DNA of 64,000 nt from Legionella feeleii (GCF_001467625.1 NZ_LNYB01000023.1:1-64000); one strand, 5' to 3'; positions 28,436 through 38,360 are shown, counted from the first letter of the stretch. The notes: a model not told the origin generated them from the sequence alone. Program-made: numbers and translations.

Positions 28436-30330
28436 TGACTGACAACGCATTCCAAGATGAAAATCTATACAATATTAATAACTGGGGTGAAGGTTATTTC
28501 AATATAAACGCAGCAGGAAATATTGCTATCAGCAAAACGCCGGAAGAAAAAGGCGTTGAATTGCAAGCGATTGTAAATGCCGCTAATCGAGCAGGTTTAC
28601 AATTACCGCTCTTGATTCGTTTTACCGATATTCTTCATGACAGAGTCGTAAAATTAAATGAAGCCTTTGCGCAAGCCATTGAAGAAAACGATTATCGAGG
28701 AAGCTATAAACTGGTCTACCCGATTAAAGTTAACCAGGAATATTGCGTAGTGAGGGAAATTTTAAAAGCACCCCGCTACCCAGTCGGTTTAGAAGCCGGT
28801 AGCAAACCTGAATTAATGGCAGTGATTGGGTTATTGGGCCAAACGCCTTCCACCATTGTCTGTAATGGCTATAAAGATAACAGTTATATTCGCACAGCTT
28901 TAATTGCACAACAAATGGGCCATGAAGTCTTCATTGTCATAGAAAAACGCTCGGAATTAGACATTATCCTGAAAGAATCTGCACGGCTAGATATCAAACC
29001 TAAAATTGGTGTGCGTATCCGTTTAGTCACCAAAGGCGCAGGTAAATGGGAAAATACCGGCGGGGCTAAATCCAAATTTGGTTTAAATGCAGAACAGGTT
29101 CTTGAGTTAGTCAATCACCTAAAGGCCCACAATTCGTTGGATTGCCTGCAATTAATGCATTGCCATTTGGGCTCACAAATTGCCAACATCCATGATATTC
29201 GCCACTGCATGCAGGAAGTTGCCCGCTATTATATTGAACTGCGTCGCCTGAACGCACCAATCAATACCGTTGATGTTGGTGGTGGTCTTGGGGTGGATTA
29301 TGAGGGTACACATTCCAATACAGGTTGTTCAATGAACTATTCTGTAAAAGAATATGCTACTAATATCTTGCTGGCGCTTCGTCCTCTTTGTGAAGAAGCG
29401 GGTATGCCGGAACCCAATCTTATTTCTGAATCTGGGCGTGCACTCACAGCCCATCACGCGGTTCTAATTAGCAATATCACTGATGTGGAGCTAGTCAAAA
29501 AAACCAGAGAATTGCCCTTCATTGAGGCAGACGATTCTCACGTTATTCGTGATATTTGGGACACTTATCAATCTATTTCTGATAATTCTCCCAGCGAAAT
29601 TTATAATTATGCCGCTCACTCACTGGATGAGGCTCATTCCATGTTTAAACATGGCGTCATTAGTTTGCAGGAAAAAGCTAAAGTAGAACAATTTTTTACT
29701 GCGATTTGCCTTGAAATTCAAGAACGCCTGGATGAAAACAATCCTGGTGATAATGAGCTTATCAAACATATTAATGAACGCTTGGCAGCAAAAATATTTT
29801 GTAATCTGTCATTTTTTCAATCATTACCCGATGCATGGGCAATAGGGCAGATTTTCCCAGTTGCACCGATTTCGCAGCTTACCGAAAAACCAACCATGCA
29901 CAGTATTTTGCAAGATTTGACTTGTGATTCCGACGGTACTTTAAAGGAGTACACCGGTAGTTCCTGTATCAATACCACCTTAATGTTACCCCCGTTTAAT
30001 GAACATGATCCCTATGCCATTGCTTTCTTTTTAGTAGGCGCCTATCAGGAAATACTTGGCAATTTGCACAATTTATTTGGTGATACGAATTCACTGGATG
30101 TGAAATTAACCGGCGAAGGACAATTTGAGATCAATGATTTAGTCAGCGGTGATACGGTAACCAATGTCTTGAATTTCGCTCATTTTGATACTAAAAAATT
30201 GTTGCTCTCCTATGAAAAACAATTGATAAGTAGTGAATTGCCCCATGAAAAAATTCAGAATTATCTCAATGAGTTACGCAGTATTTTTTCACAACAAACT
30301 TACCTCGACAGTAATAAAATAAAAGGATAA
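28435..30330 (+). CDS. speA: Biosynthetic arginine decarboxylase
   Basis: PLP enzyme converting arginine to agmatine. 631 residues, the length of the SpeA family. The PLP lysine region YKLVYPIKVNQEYCVV, AGSKPELMAVIGLL, HCHLGSQIANI and DVGGGLGVDYEGT identify the alanine-racemase-fold decarboxylase; the C-terminal region carries further family motifs. The ATG overlaps the aguB stop (TAATG), and aguA follows 3 bp later. Confidence 0.97.
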   Translation: MTDNAFQDENLYNINNWGEGYFNINAAGNIAISKTPEEKGVELQAIVNAANRAGLQLPLLIRFTDILHDRVVKLNEAFAQAIEENDYRGSYKLVYPIKVNQEYCVVREILKAPRYPVGLEAGSKPELMAVIGLLGQTPSTIVCNGYKDNSYIRTALIAQQMGHEVFIVIEKRSELDIILKESARLDIKPKIGVRIRLVTKGAGKWENTGGAKSKFGLNAEQVLELVNHLKAHNSLDCLQLMHCHLGSQIANIHDIRHCMQEVARYYIELRRLNAPINTVDVGGGLGVDYEGTHSNTGCSMNYSVKEYATNILLALRPLCEEAGMPEPNLISESGRALTAHHAVLISNITDVELVKKTRELPFIEADDSHVIRDIWDTYQSISDNSPSEIYNYAAHSLDEAHSMFKHGVISLQEKAKVEQFFTAICLEIQERLDENNPGDNELIKHINERLAAKIFCNLSFFQSLPDAWAIGQIFPVAPISQLTEKPTMHSILQDLTCDSDGTLKEYTGSSCINTTLMLPPFNEHDPYAIAFFLVGAYQEILGNLHNLFGDTNSLDVKLTGEGQFEINDLVSGDTVTNVLNFAHFDTKKLLLSYEKQLISSELPHEKIQNYLNELRSIFSQQTYLDSNKIKG

Positions 30331-30333
30331 GCC

Positions 30334-31359
30334 ATGACAACACCTAAACAAGCCGGCTTTCATATGCCCCCTGAATGGTATCCTCATGCTGGTTGCTGGA
30401 TGGCCTGGCCTTGTCACCAGGACAGTTGGGCTGCCATCGGTTTGGAGCGTGCGGGCCTTGCTTACGCACGAGTTGCCCAAGCCATCGCACAATATGAACC
30501 TGTTACCATGCTGGTTAAGCCTGCCGATATGGCGCAGGCACAAAAATTATGTGGTGAGAAAATCCACTTGGTTCCTTTGGCACTCAATGATTCCTGGACT
30601 CGTGATACAGGTCCCACGTTTTTACTCAATGAACAAAAAGAGTTAGCCGGTGTTGATTGGATTCATAATGCCTGGGGTGGTAATTACGAGGATTGCGCCC
30701 TGGATAATCAAATTGCTGCGGCCATTATCAAACAAACAGGAGCCCGCCATTTTAAAGCACCTCTGGTTATGGAAGGCGGTTCCTTCCATGTCGATGGTGA
30801 AGGTACTATTTTAACCAGCCGTGAATGCCTGTTAAATCCCAACCGTAATCCTCACCTCTCTCAAGCCGAGATAGAAGACTACCTTTACAATTATCTCAAT
30901 GCAGAAAAAATTATTTGGTTAAATAAAGGACTGCTTGGCGATGAGACCGACGGCCACATTGATGAAATTGCCTGTTTTATTGCACCGGGTAAAGTCCTGG
31001 CTTTAATTACCCATGATAAAGAGGATGCCAATTACCAAACCCTGCACGAAAACCTCGAGATCCTGAAATCAGTGACTGATGCCAAAGGAAGAAATCTGGA
31101 GGTTTTTACCGTAGAACAGCCACCGGCAACGTATATGGGTGAGGAACGTTTAACTCTTTCCTATATTAATTTCTATCTGGCTAACCAGGGAATCGTGATG
31201 CCCGCTTTTGGCCATGCCAAATACGACAAAGCCGCTTACGAACTGTTTTGCAAGTTGTTTCCAAACCATCATATTACACAAATTGATGCGTTGGATGTTT
31301 TTTCTGGCGGTGGTGGTATTCATTGTATTACGCAACAACAACCCATCTCCGGGAAATAG
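30334..31359 (+). CDS. aguA: Agmatine deiminase
   Basis: Converts agmatine to N-carbamoylputrescine and ammonia. 341 residues of the pentein fold: [46 protein letters not shown], the His in [13 protein letters not shown] and the catalytic Cys in [14 protein letters not shown] near the C-terminus. AAAGGA precedes the ATG. Final gene of the putrescine operon. Confidence 0.97.
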   Translation: MTTPKQAGFHMPPEWYPHAGCWMAWPCHQDSWAAIGLERAGLAYARVAQAIAQYEPVTMLVKPADMAQAQKLCGEKIHLVPLALNDSWTRDTGPTFLLNEQKELAGVDWIHNAWGGNYEDCALDNQIAAAIIKQTGARHFKAPLVMEGGSFHVDGEGTILTSRECLLNPNRNPHLSQAEIEDYLYNYLNAEKIIWLNKGLLGDETDGHIDEIACFIAPGKVLALITHDKEDANYQTLHENLEILKSVTDAKGRNLEVFTVEQPPATYMGEERLTLSYINFYLANQGIVMPAFGHAKYDKAAYELFCKLFPNHHITQIDALDVFSGGGGIHCITQQQPISGK

Positions 31360-31414
31360 TTTAAGAACTTTCTACTCTGAAAAGCCAAATTCTACGGGTT
31401 TACAAATTCAAATA

Positions 31415-31490
31415 TTACCCTCTCTAGCGGGTAATATTGAATTTACCCTCTCTAGCGGGTAATATTGAATTTACCCTCTCTAGCGGGTAA
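31415..31490 (+). promoter_or_regulatory. Three tandem HipB-type operators
   Basis: Three identical 20-bp sites TTACCC-N8-GGGTAA at 31415-31434, 31443-31462 and 31471-31490, exactly 28 bp apart, with the same N8 (TCTCTAGC) and near-identical 8-bp linkers (TATTGAAT). The layout mirrors the E. coli HipB operator TATCC-N8-GGATA, and the sites sit 26 bp upstream of the hipB-like gene. Autorepression by HipB-HipA is inferred. Confidence 0.85.
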
Positions 31491-31515
31491 GCAATAGGCC
31501 TAAGGAAATTAAACC

Positions 31516-31767
31516 ATGCTAATCCATTCACCCAGAGAATTAGCTTTTTTTGTTATTAGTCAGCGCAAAAAACTTAAATTAAGTCAGGCAAAGGTTGGTA
31601 AGCTGGTAGGATTAAAGCAGCAAACTATTTCAGAGTTTGAAATCAGGCCTGAGGGCACACAACTCGATACCTTATTTCGCATACTATCTGCGCTTAATTT
31701 AGACATTAAGATGTTATCAAAACACGAACCTTCTAACAATGAAACCCAGTGGACTGAAGAATGGTAA
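31516..31767 (+). CDS. hipB: HipB-like antitoxin and repressor
   Basis: 83 residues with a Cro/CI-type helix-turn-helix (about 20-45: KLSQAKVGKLVGLKQQTISE). In the HipBA family it binds operators as a dimer and neutralises the HipA kinase. It overlaps hipA by 7 bp, as usual for this module, and follows the three operators. The C-terminal tail after residue 65 is polar. Confidence 0.92.
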   Translation: MLIHSPRELAFFVISQRKKLKLSQAKVGKLVGLKQQTISEFEIRPEGTQLDTLFRILSALNLDIKMLSKHEPSNNETQWTEEW

Positions 31768-33074
31768 CAGCAAAACGAAAAAATCGAATACTTAGTGTAT
31801 TAATGAATGGGATTTTGATCGGAAAACTAGAGAAAACAACAACAGGTGGGTTAATTTTTATTTATGACCAGCAATGGCTGAATACCCCAGGTGCACGCCC
31901 CATTTCATTATCATTACCTTTGACCGAACAGCCTTTTTCTGGCGATATCGTTTATAATTTTTTTGATAATCTCCTGCCTGATAATCAACAAATTAGATCG
32001 CGAATTCAGGCTAAATTTCATGTAGCAATAAACCAACCTTTTGATCTATTGGCTAGTATCGGCAGAGATTGTGTGGGTGCTATTCAAATTATCGATGGAG
32101 AAATACCAGCCTTTAAAAAAGAGATAAAGGCTGAACCCTTAGATGAAAAAACAATAGCCGCTATTTTACGGGGCTATCAAAACAATCCACTTGGGATGAC
32201 TGATCCTGCAAGGGAATTTCGAATTTCCATTGCTGGAGCACAAGAAAAATCTGCCTTCTTATACCATCAAAAAAAATGGTGCCGTCCCTTAGGAGAGACC
32301 CCAACCAGCCATATTTTTAAATTGCCTATTGGCTACATTCCACATCAAAATATGGATTTAAGAGATAGTTGTGAAAATGAATGGTTATGTTCACACCTTG
32401 CTGCAGCCTTTGGATTACCCGTCGCAAAGTGCGAAATTCTTCACTTTGAAGAAACTAAAGTGCTTGTGGTGGAGCGGTTTGATCGCAAAATGGCTAGCGA
32501 CAACTCGTGGATCATGCGATTGCCGCAAGAAGATATATGCCAGGTTCTCGGCCTTTCCCCTAATTTAAAATATCAATCAGACGGAGGAGCAGGTATTAGC
32601 GAAATTATGCAATTATTACTGGGAGCTACCAATCCTATTGCTGATCGAGATATGTTTTATCGAGCACAAGTTTTATTTTGGCTATTAGCAGCAATTGATG
32701 GCCATGCAAAAAATTTTAGTGTGTTTATCGAGCCTGAAGGAAAATATCACCTAACACCGCTCTATGACATTATATCAGCCTATCCTTTGATAGAGAAAAA
32801 GCAATTACAAGCCCAAAAAATTAAAATGGCCATGGCTTTGAGAGGGAAAAATACCCATTATCACTGGCATAGTATGCAAAGAAGGCATTTTTTAGATACT
32901 GCAAAAGCGGTGAATTACTCCACCGAAAGAGCCGAAACCATCCTGGATGAGATGTTAGAAAAAAGCGATGCTGTCATCAATGAAGTAGCTGCCAAATTAC
33001 CTGGAGATTTTCCAAATGAAATCGCCCAACCCATTTTTACGGGAATCCATTTGGCAACAAAGAAACTAAAGTAA
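31761..33074 (+). CDS. hipA: HipA-like serine/threonine kinase toxin
   Basis: 437 residues. Known HipA phosphorylates glutamyl-tRNA synthetase and halts growth, giving persistence. Visible: N-terminal HipA domain (1-115), the phosphate loop FRISIAGAQEKSA in which Ser156 corresponds to the autophosphorylated Ser150 of E. coli, catalytic DGHAKNFS with Asp313, and the metal-binding LTPLYDIISAYP with Asp336. All catalytic residues are intact. It is the full-length two-gene hipBA type, not a split HipBST system. Confidence 0.94.
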   Translation: MVTAKRKNRILSVLMNGILIGKLEKTTTGGLIFIYDQQWLNTPGARPISLSLPLTEQPFSGDIVYNFFDNLLPDNQQIRSRIQAKFHVAINQPFDLLASIGRDCVGAIQIIDGEIPAFKKEIKAEPLDEKTIAAILRGYQNNPLGMTDPAREFRISIAGAQEKSAFLYHQKKWCRPLGETPTSHIFKLPIGYIPHQNMDLRDSCENEWLCSHLAAAFGLPVAKCEILHFEETKVLVVERFDRKMASDNSWIMRLPQEDICQVLGLSPNLKYQSDGGAGISEIMQLLLGATNPIADRDMFYRAQVLFWLLAAIDGHAKNFSVFIEPEGKYHLTPLYDIISAYPLIEKKQLQAQKIKMAMALRGKNTHYHWHSMQRRHFLDTAKAVNYSTERAETILDEMLEKSDAVINEVAAKLPGDFPNEIAQPIFTGIHLATKKLK

Positions 33075-33262
33075 GTTGGAAAGAAAAGGTAAGGGCGAAG
33101 GTTGTTGCTCTGAATAATACCATCCAATCCCCCCCTGTTATTCGGTCTTTTATCGCTACACAAAAAAAGGTAAAGCGTTCAGAAATAGAGACCCTAAACG
33201 CCAACTTTAAATTATGAATTTCATTAAAGAGCGGCAGCAAGCGACCTTACTCAATAGAAGAA

Positions 33263-34468
33263 TTACCCTTTCAACCCACAAGTAGTCTCGTTTTCTGCGA
33301 CTTTTTCAAGTAACAGTTCAAATTGACTATTATCTAAAAATGTCCCGTTGGAGTCTTTTAAATAACCTGTCTCAGACATCAGTACTTCCCCGCTTTCAAA
33401 GGCTCTTAATCCAGTATCGCTAAACAATTTGGGGTAGTAAGAAGGATGAAGATTGACTAATTGGCTCATGGATTGAATATAGTTATTTTCAAATAACTTT
33501 AAACCATTAGCAGATATGATAGGTGTCAGTGAGTCCTTGGTAAAATAGATGATTGCAAACCAACCTGAAATATAATTTTTTCTCATCATTTTTAAGCCAA
33601 GCGGTGACAAGAGTAGTCCGACTAGTGGTTCAAGTTTGGGGTTATCAGATAGTTTTGCGTCAATTTCCACGGCATTGGATGAGTCCAGTTTTCCATTATT
33701 AACCAGCTCAATTAGTCTGGGATTCTTTAACTTGGAGCGAGCATACTCTGCACTAAAAAACCAATTACTCCCAATAGGCTTAAATTGACAGAATTCTAAT
33801 TTTTTGGCGACTATCGTCTCAGGGGGCAAGTACATGATACCGTGCATATAACATTGCAATGAGTCAGTCTCAGTTAACTTTTCACCAGAAGCCCTGGCCT
33901 TGGCAATTCTCTCGGCAAACTCATCATTCCATGCACTATATTCACCGTACTCTAACACCTGTTCAAAAGAAAGTGATGTTAAACCCTTTTTCCGGGCAGC
34001 TGCCTCTGCATCTTTTTTTAAGGTCTGGTAAAAAACATTTTCTTCTATTTCACGTTTTATAGCTGGTGATTTCGTAGCCTGATAGTCAGCAATTTTTTCC
34101 TGCAGCCACATAACCCCTGTTCCCTTTTTTCTTAGCCCCATCTGAAAATAGGCTGGCGGCGAATTCTTAATGGCATCCAGCTCTATACGGCCATCTTTAC
34201 CCGCCTGGATACTCTTGTGAAAGGCATACTCCATCAAAAGAGAACCAACATGTTTAAATGGAGCCTTCGAGTTGATCGAACGATTATCCATACGATGGAT
34301 ATAAAGGCAATCCTTCTGGATAGAATACTGCATATAACCAATTTCGTTACCATTTACAAACACTTTCACGTCCGTGCGTGGGCCAACGAATGTTTCTCCT
34401 GAGCGCTTATGAATCTTGTAATTAACTGGCTGGTTAGTTGAAGTTTGGATTTTGGTAGTTAATCGCAT
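33263..34468 (-). CDS. Effector-like protein with a GNAT-type N-terminal domain
   Basis: 401 residues, no signal peptide or membrane segment. Residues about 25-120 resemble a GNAT fold: VFVNGNEIGYMQYSIQ, then HVGSLLMEYAFHKSIQ as the acetyl-CoA loop and PPAYFQMGLRKKG at the end. The rest (helical, charged) has no recognised domain; the C-terminus LLEKVAENETTCGLKG contains a short acidic stretch. Isolation, alternating orientation and lack of bacterial family suggest a candidate Dot/Icm substrate, but this is inference. Confidence 0.6.
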   Translation of the reverse strand: MRLTTKIQTSTNQPVNYKIHKRSGETFVGPRTDVKVFVNGNEIGYMQYSIQKDCLYIHRMDNRSINSKAPFKHVGSLLMEYAFHKSIQAGKDGRIELDAIKNSPPAYFQMGLRKKGTGVMWLQEKIADYQATKSPAIKREIEENVFYQTLKKDAEAAARKKGLTSLSFEQVLEYGEYSAWNDEFAERIAKARASGEKLTETDSLQCYMHGIMYLPPETIVAKKLEFCQFKPIGSNWFFSAEYARSKLKNPRLIELVNNGKLDSSNAVEIDAKLSDNPKLEPLVGLLLSPLGLKMMRKNYISGWFAIIYFTKDSLTPIISANGLKLFENNYIQSMSQLVNLHPSYYPKLFSDTGLRAFESGEVLMSETGYLKDSNGTFLDNSQFELLLEKVAENETTCGLKG

Positions 34469-34738
34469 TTTGTTTATCTCACTCGATGACTGATAGTAAA
34501 TGCGCCGAATAATAGCAGGTTAAAGCCAAATCACAATGACGAATGATTAATCTTATGATTAAATTTTCCACTCTACAAAATATCAATGAGTCGCCTGCTA
34601 CATAACAAAAAATAACCGACATAAGTTGTTGCTCAGAGTAATGCCGGTTATCATTTAGGCATGCAGTGGAATCGGCCAACTGAACACACTTCTCTACCCT
34701 TCTAGACAAAAAAAACTACAGTTAAAAGGAAGTCAATA

Positions 34739-36679
34739 ATGAACACAGCGGTATGGCAACCCAAAGAGCCCCAAAAAAGCAGAATGTGGCAATTTATGCA
34801 ATTCGTTGCCCAAAAACAGCAGCAACAGTTTGCTGATTATCAACAGTTGCATGCCTGGTCCGTGCAAGAACCGGCCCTCTTCTGGCAGGCTCTATGTGAT
34901 TACTTTCACTTAACCTTTAATAGTTCAGCCAAACAGGCATTAAACACCTATGACCATATGTTAGATGCCCGCTGGTTCGAGGGAGCAACGTTTAATTTTG
35001 CTGAAAAATTATTAACTCGACGTGATGAACACCCAGCCTTGATCAGCGTTAATGAAGAGGGAGAACGCCAGGTTTTAAGTTATCAAGAACTGTATCAAGA
35101 AGTTGCTCGCTGTGCAGCTGGCTTAAAGCAGGTTGGTGTTGTCAAGGGTGATCGCGTTGCCGCCATCATGCCGAATGTCTCTTATACCATTATCGCCATG
35201 TTAGCAACAGCTTCAATCGGCGCTATCTGGTCTTCCTGTTCCCCTGATTTTGGTGCTCAGGCTGCTATAGATCGTTTAGGTCAAATAGAGCCCAAAGTTT
35301 TGTTCGTTTGTGATGGTCATCAATACCTGGGTAAAAAGCATGAAGCCACCAGCAAGATAATAGAGGTGAGTAAAGCGATTCCTTCACTGGTTAAAATAGT
35401 TGTTTGTCCCGTTATTCATACTAATGCTAACTTTGATTCCCTCAGCAAAGCGATCACTGTTGATAAGTTTGTTAAGCCGGTTAAAGATTGTGAGTTTGAG
35501 GCCCTACCCTTCGCTCATCCACTGTATATTCTCTTTTCATCAGGAACAACAGGTAAACCCAAATGCATCATGCATGGTGCCGGTGGAACCCTCTTGCAAC
35601 ATTTAAAAGAACTGGGCTTGCACACCGACATAAAAGCAGAGGACAACCTCTGTTTTTACACAACCTGTGGCTGGATGATGTGGAATTGGATGGTGTCGGT
35701 TTTAGCGCTTGGTGCCACACTGACGCTTTATGAAGGGGCTCCGACCTACCCAGATGCGAGTCGTCTGTTTCAATTAATTGAGAATGAAAAAATTACTGTC
35801 TTCGGTACTAGTGCCAAATTTATCTCAGCCGTAGAAAAAGCAGATACGAAGCCAAATCAACAATTTTCTTTAAAAACCCTGCGTACAATTCTCTCTACTG
35901 GCTCACCACTGTTGCCTAAAAACTACGACTTTGTCTATCAACATGTGAAATCCGATGTGCAATTGAGCTCCATATCAGGGGGAACTGATATCGTTTCCTG
36001 CTTTGCATTGGGTAATCCGATTGTGCCTGTTTATCGCGGCGAATTACAATGTTTGGGGCTTGGCATGGCTGTTAAGGTTTTCAATGAACAGGGGAAACCA
36101 GTCCTTGAAGAACGTGGAGAGTTAGTCTGCACTAAACCTTTTCCATCCATGCCAGTGGGTTTTTGGCAAGATCCAGATAAAAAAGCTTATAAACGCGCTT
36201 ATTTTGATCGTTTTGACGGTGTCTGGGCCCATGGTGATTTTGCCGAAGTGACCAAGCACCAGGGGCTTGTTATTTATGGTCGTTCCGATGCTGTATTAAA
36301 TCCAGGTGGTGTACGCATAGGAACCGCTGAAATTTATCGTCAGGTAGAAAAAATTCCTGAAGTGATCGATAGTGTAGTAATAGGTCAAGACTGGCAAGAA
36401 GATGTTCGTGTGGTGTTATTCGTTAAATTAAGAGAAGGCATACAGTTAAATGAAGAGTTAATTAATACCATTCGTCAAACCATACGCCATAATGCATCTC
36501 CCCGCCACGTCCCAGCCAAAATCCTGCAAGTGAACGATATACCACGCACGATGAGTGGTAAAACAGTGGAAGTCGCTGTACGGCAAACGGTCCATGGGCA
36601 GACGATTAACAATCTCCAATCCCTTGCCAACCCGGAAGCCTTAAACGATTTTAAGAATCGTCAGGAACTAGCTGACTAA
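34739..36679 (+). CDS. acsA: Acetoacetyl-CoA synthetase
   Basis: Activates acetoacetate to acetoacetyl-CoA with ATP. 646 residues of the ANL adenylate-forming family: FSSGTTGKPKCIMHG (P-loop), YTTCGWMMWNW, SGGTDIVSCF, YGRSDAVLNPGGVRIGTAEIY and the C-terminal lysine in PRTMSGKTVE. The N-terminal ACAS-like part and the TGGTD-type motif fit acetoacetate rather than acetate. It complements the liu operon, which ends in acetoacetate. AAAGGAAG precedes the ATG. Confidence 0.92.
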   Translation: MNTAVWQPKEPQKSRMWQFMQFVAQKQQQQFADYQQLHAWSVQEPALFWQALCDYFHLTFNSSAKQALNTYDHMLDARWFEGATFNFAEKLLTRRDEHPALISVNEEGERQVLSYQELYQEVARCAAGLKQVGVVKGDRVAAIMPNVSYTIIAMLATASIGAIWSSCSPDFGAQAAIDRLGQIEPKVLFVCDGHQYLGKKHEATSKIIEVSKAIPSLVKIVVCPVIHTNANFDSLSKAITVDKFVKPVKDCEFEALPFAHPLYILFSSGTTGKPKCIMHGAGGTLLQHLKELGLHTDIKAEDNLCFYTTCGWMMWNWMVSVLALGATLTLYEGAPTYPDASRLFQLIENEKITVFGTSAKFISAVEKADTKPNQQFSLKTLRTILSTGSPLLPKNYDFVYQHVKSDVQLSSISGGTDIVSCFALGNPIVPVYRGELQCLGLGMAVKVFNEQGKPVLEERGELVCTKPFPSMPVGFWQDPDKKAYKRAYFDRFDGVWAHGDFAEVTKHQGLVIYGRSDAVLNPGGVRIGTAEIYRQVEKIPEVIDSVVIGQDWQEDVRVVLFVKLREGIQLNEELINTIRQTIRHNASPRHVPAKILQVNDIPRTMSGKTVEVAVRQTVHGQTINNLQSLANPEALNDFKNRQELAD

Positions 36680-36721
36680 CCCTGGATGTCGGGATGATTA
36701 ATTCGACAGGATCAAAAAGCA

Positions 36722-36741
36722 GCCCCTGGCTTATCAGGGGC
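36722..36741 (+). terminator. Hairpin after acetoacetyl-CoA synthetase
   Basis: Perfect 7-bp GC-rich stem GCCCCTG / CAGGGGC with a 6-nt loop, 43 bp after the stop codon. No strong uridine run. Confidence 0.5.
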
Positions 36742-36841
36742 ACTACCGTTTAAGCAGACTCACAGCAACAATGACAAATTTAGTACGATTAAAGTAAAAT
36801 ATCGTCTCTAGAAAAAAATTTTACACATTATAGGCAATCTG

Positions 36842-37882
36842 ATGTGGTATGAAGAACTCCTTATGTCCCTAACATCCAAGGTATTTCATCATAAGAGAAA
36901 AGCAGCCCGCTATTTTATTGAAAAATTATTTCTTTTTTTAGACACCCTCTATCAACCACTGCCTATTGAACTGCTATTAGGTGTTAATGAGAAAATGTAC
37001 GCCAAATACGGTTTAAGACGCAATAACTCGGTTCATCTAGCAGCTTTTACACGAGATCTTTTAGGTCTTAGTATCCTTTACATCAAAATTACCGATGACC
37101 ATCTTATTAAGAACACTCTCTTTATTGATTTTATTAACCAGGAAAGAATGTTTGCTGCCCTTAATTTTGGCAACGATAAACGATTCGCCAGAAAGGCGCC
37201 TCTAGCCAGGATTAATCTTATAGAACGCATTATTCTGAAAAAATTTACTGTCATAGACACCTCAAACCCCTTACATAAAAATTCATTAGAAGTTGATTTA
37301 GCCCATATTTTAATGATTGTTACTCAAAGAAAATCACTTCAACTGATCGAGGCAATGCTCAATTCCTTTCAGCCTTTCATACCAATTTGTTACCCCTATA
37401 TAGAGAAGGATGATAAATTCGGTCATTTTGTCATAGAACTGTATCGGTTAAAAAATCAGCTTGAAATGGAAGCAATAACAAAGGGATATGAGGCTGATCG
37501 GGAGAGTTCATGCTCTTTTTTTGCTTTCGGTAATCCCTTCGAGAGAGTTCACTACATAGCGCCATCTGAATCTCCCTCCCCTGTCAAAGACTATGACCCC
37601 ATGTTTTACGGCTGTCCGTCAACATTAGCAACAGGAGGAAGAGCCGCCTCTACAACAAGCCAGTTTTCCTTTTTTGCCATGGATGATGTTTTGAGTAAAT
37701 CACAACAGAAAGAGGCAGTCGAAGATGATAGGGAGTTGCCAGACATTTCACCACCACCACCTTATCTCTCCCTGTTTGCGCCTTCTAAAGCCAAACCTCA
37801 CTGTGCCGAGAAAATTCATACAACGAGAAACAAGGATGAAGAGGGCAACGACACCAGGCTAACCCCAAACCAAGAGTTATGA
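36842..37882 (+). CDS. Effector-like protein with a PPPPY motif
   Basis: 346 residues; a start at 36863 (MSLTSKVFHH) is also possible. Residues 1-210 are helical and basic with no family I know. The last 100 residues are disordered-looking, acidic and proline-rich and include DISPPPPYLSLF, a PPxY motif of the type bound by eukaryotic WW domains. No signal peptide. Combined with its isolated position, this suggests a secreted effector; the sequence alone cannot prove it. No clear PmrA box is present upstream. Confidence 0.55.
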   Translation: MWYEELLMSLTSKVFHHKRKAARYFIEKLFLFLDTLYQPLPIELLLGVNEKMYAKYGLRRNNSVHLAAFTRDLLGLSILYIKITDDHLIKNTLFIDFINQERMFAALNFGNDKRFARKAPLARINLIERIILKKFTVIDTSNPLHKNSLEVDLAHILMIVTQRKSLQLIEAMLNSFQPFIPICYPYIEKDDKFGHFVIELYRLKNQLEMEAITKGYEADRESSCSFFAFGNPFERVHYIAPSESPSPVKDYDPMFYGCPSTLATGGRAASTTSQFSFFAMDDVLSKSQQKEAVEDDRELPDISPPPPYLSLFAPSKAKPHCAEKIHTTRNKDEEGNDTRLTPNQEL

Positions 37883-37937
37883 TTTCAGGTATTGCAATAA
37901 GCACAGAAAACCAAGCCATCGGTATCTGGAAATAGTC

Positions 37938-38360
37938 TTAAGTGATTTGGCGCTCATTGCTAAACACTTGAAAACTCTTTCCTAATTGACAATTGATTTG
38001 ATGGCGCTCTACAGGATGATAATCTTTGGCGCTCATCACATCCACTTGTACTTCAACGCGAGTATCTGCATGAATATTGTACTTCACGAACTCGATAGTA
38101 GGATTTCCAAGATTATCCAAAGTGAAATGCTTATCAGAGGCAGTAACTCGGTTATTAGCAATTAACATCAGCGCATGAGGCCTGAAGGATGCTTTAATAT
38201 TAGGGGGTGGATTCTCTGATTCACAATCCTTGAAGGATACTACAAAACTTAGTTGTTTCCCTTGAACCACAGCATCTGCTACTTCAGCAAAAGTACTAAG
38301 CTCACTGGCATGTACTGAGAATGATAACAGCGCAAGAATTGACATTAATTGCTTTTTCAC
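37938..38360 (-). CDS. virK: VirK-family secreted protein
   Basis: 140 residues from a GTG at 38360, chosen because AAGGAG lies 8 bases upstream and the product then begins with a clean signal peptide (VKKQLMSILALLSFSVHASE). The mature part (VQGKQLSFVVSFKDCESE ... HALMLIANNRVTASDKHF) recalls the VirK family first described in plant pathogens and present in Legionella. It likely acts in the periplasm or is secreted; function is not established. Two cysteines may form a disulfide. Confidence 0.68.
   Translation of the reverse strand: MKKQLMSILALLSFSVHASELSTFAEVADAVVQGKQLSFVVSFKDCESENPPPNIKASFRPHALMLIANNRVTASDKHFTLDNLGNPTIEFVKYNIHADTRVEVQVDVMSAKDYHPVERHQINCQLGKSFQVFSNERQIT

Noticed and set aside
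31415-31490. Tandem 20-bp repeats with 8-bp linkers, at first sight CRISPR-like
   Set aside because: The repeats are palindromic, the linkers are identical rather than unique, and the array sits directly before hipB, so operators explain it better.
33029-33214. Open frame after hipA reading through VRAKVVALNNTIQSPPV to a TGA at about 33214
   Set aside because: It looks protein-like but has no start codon with a ribosome binding site and overlaps hipA in another frame; it may be a remnant, not a supported gene.
34549-34570. TTAAT repeats as a PmrA box for the 401-residue protein
   Set aside because: Core spacing is 12 bp, not 11, and the flanking bases fit poorly; kept only as a note.
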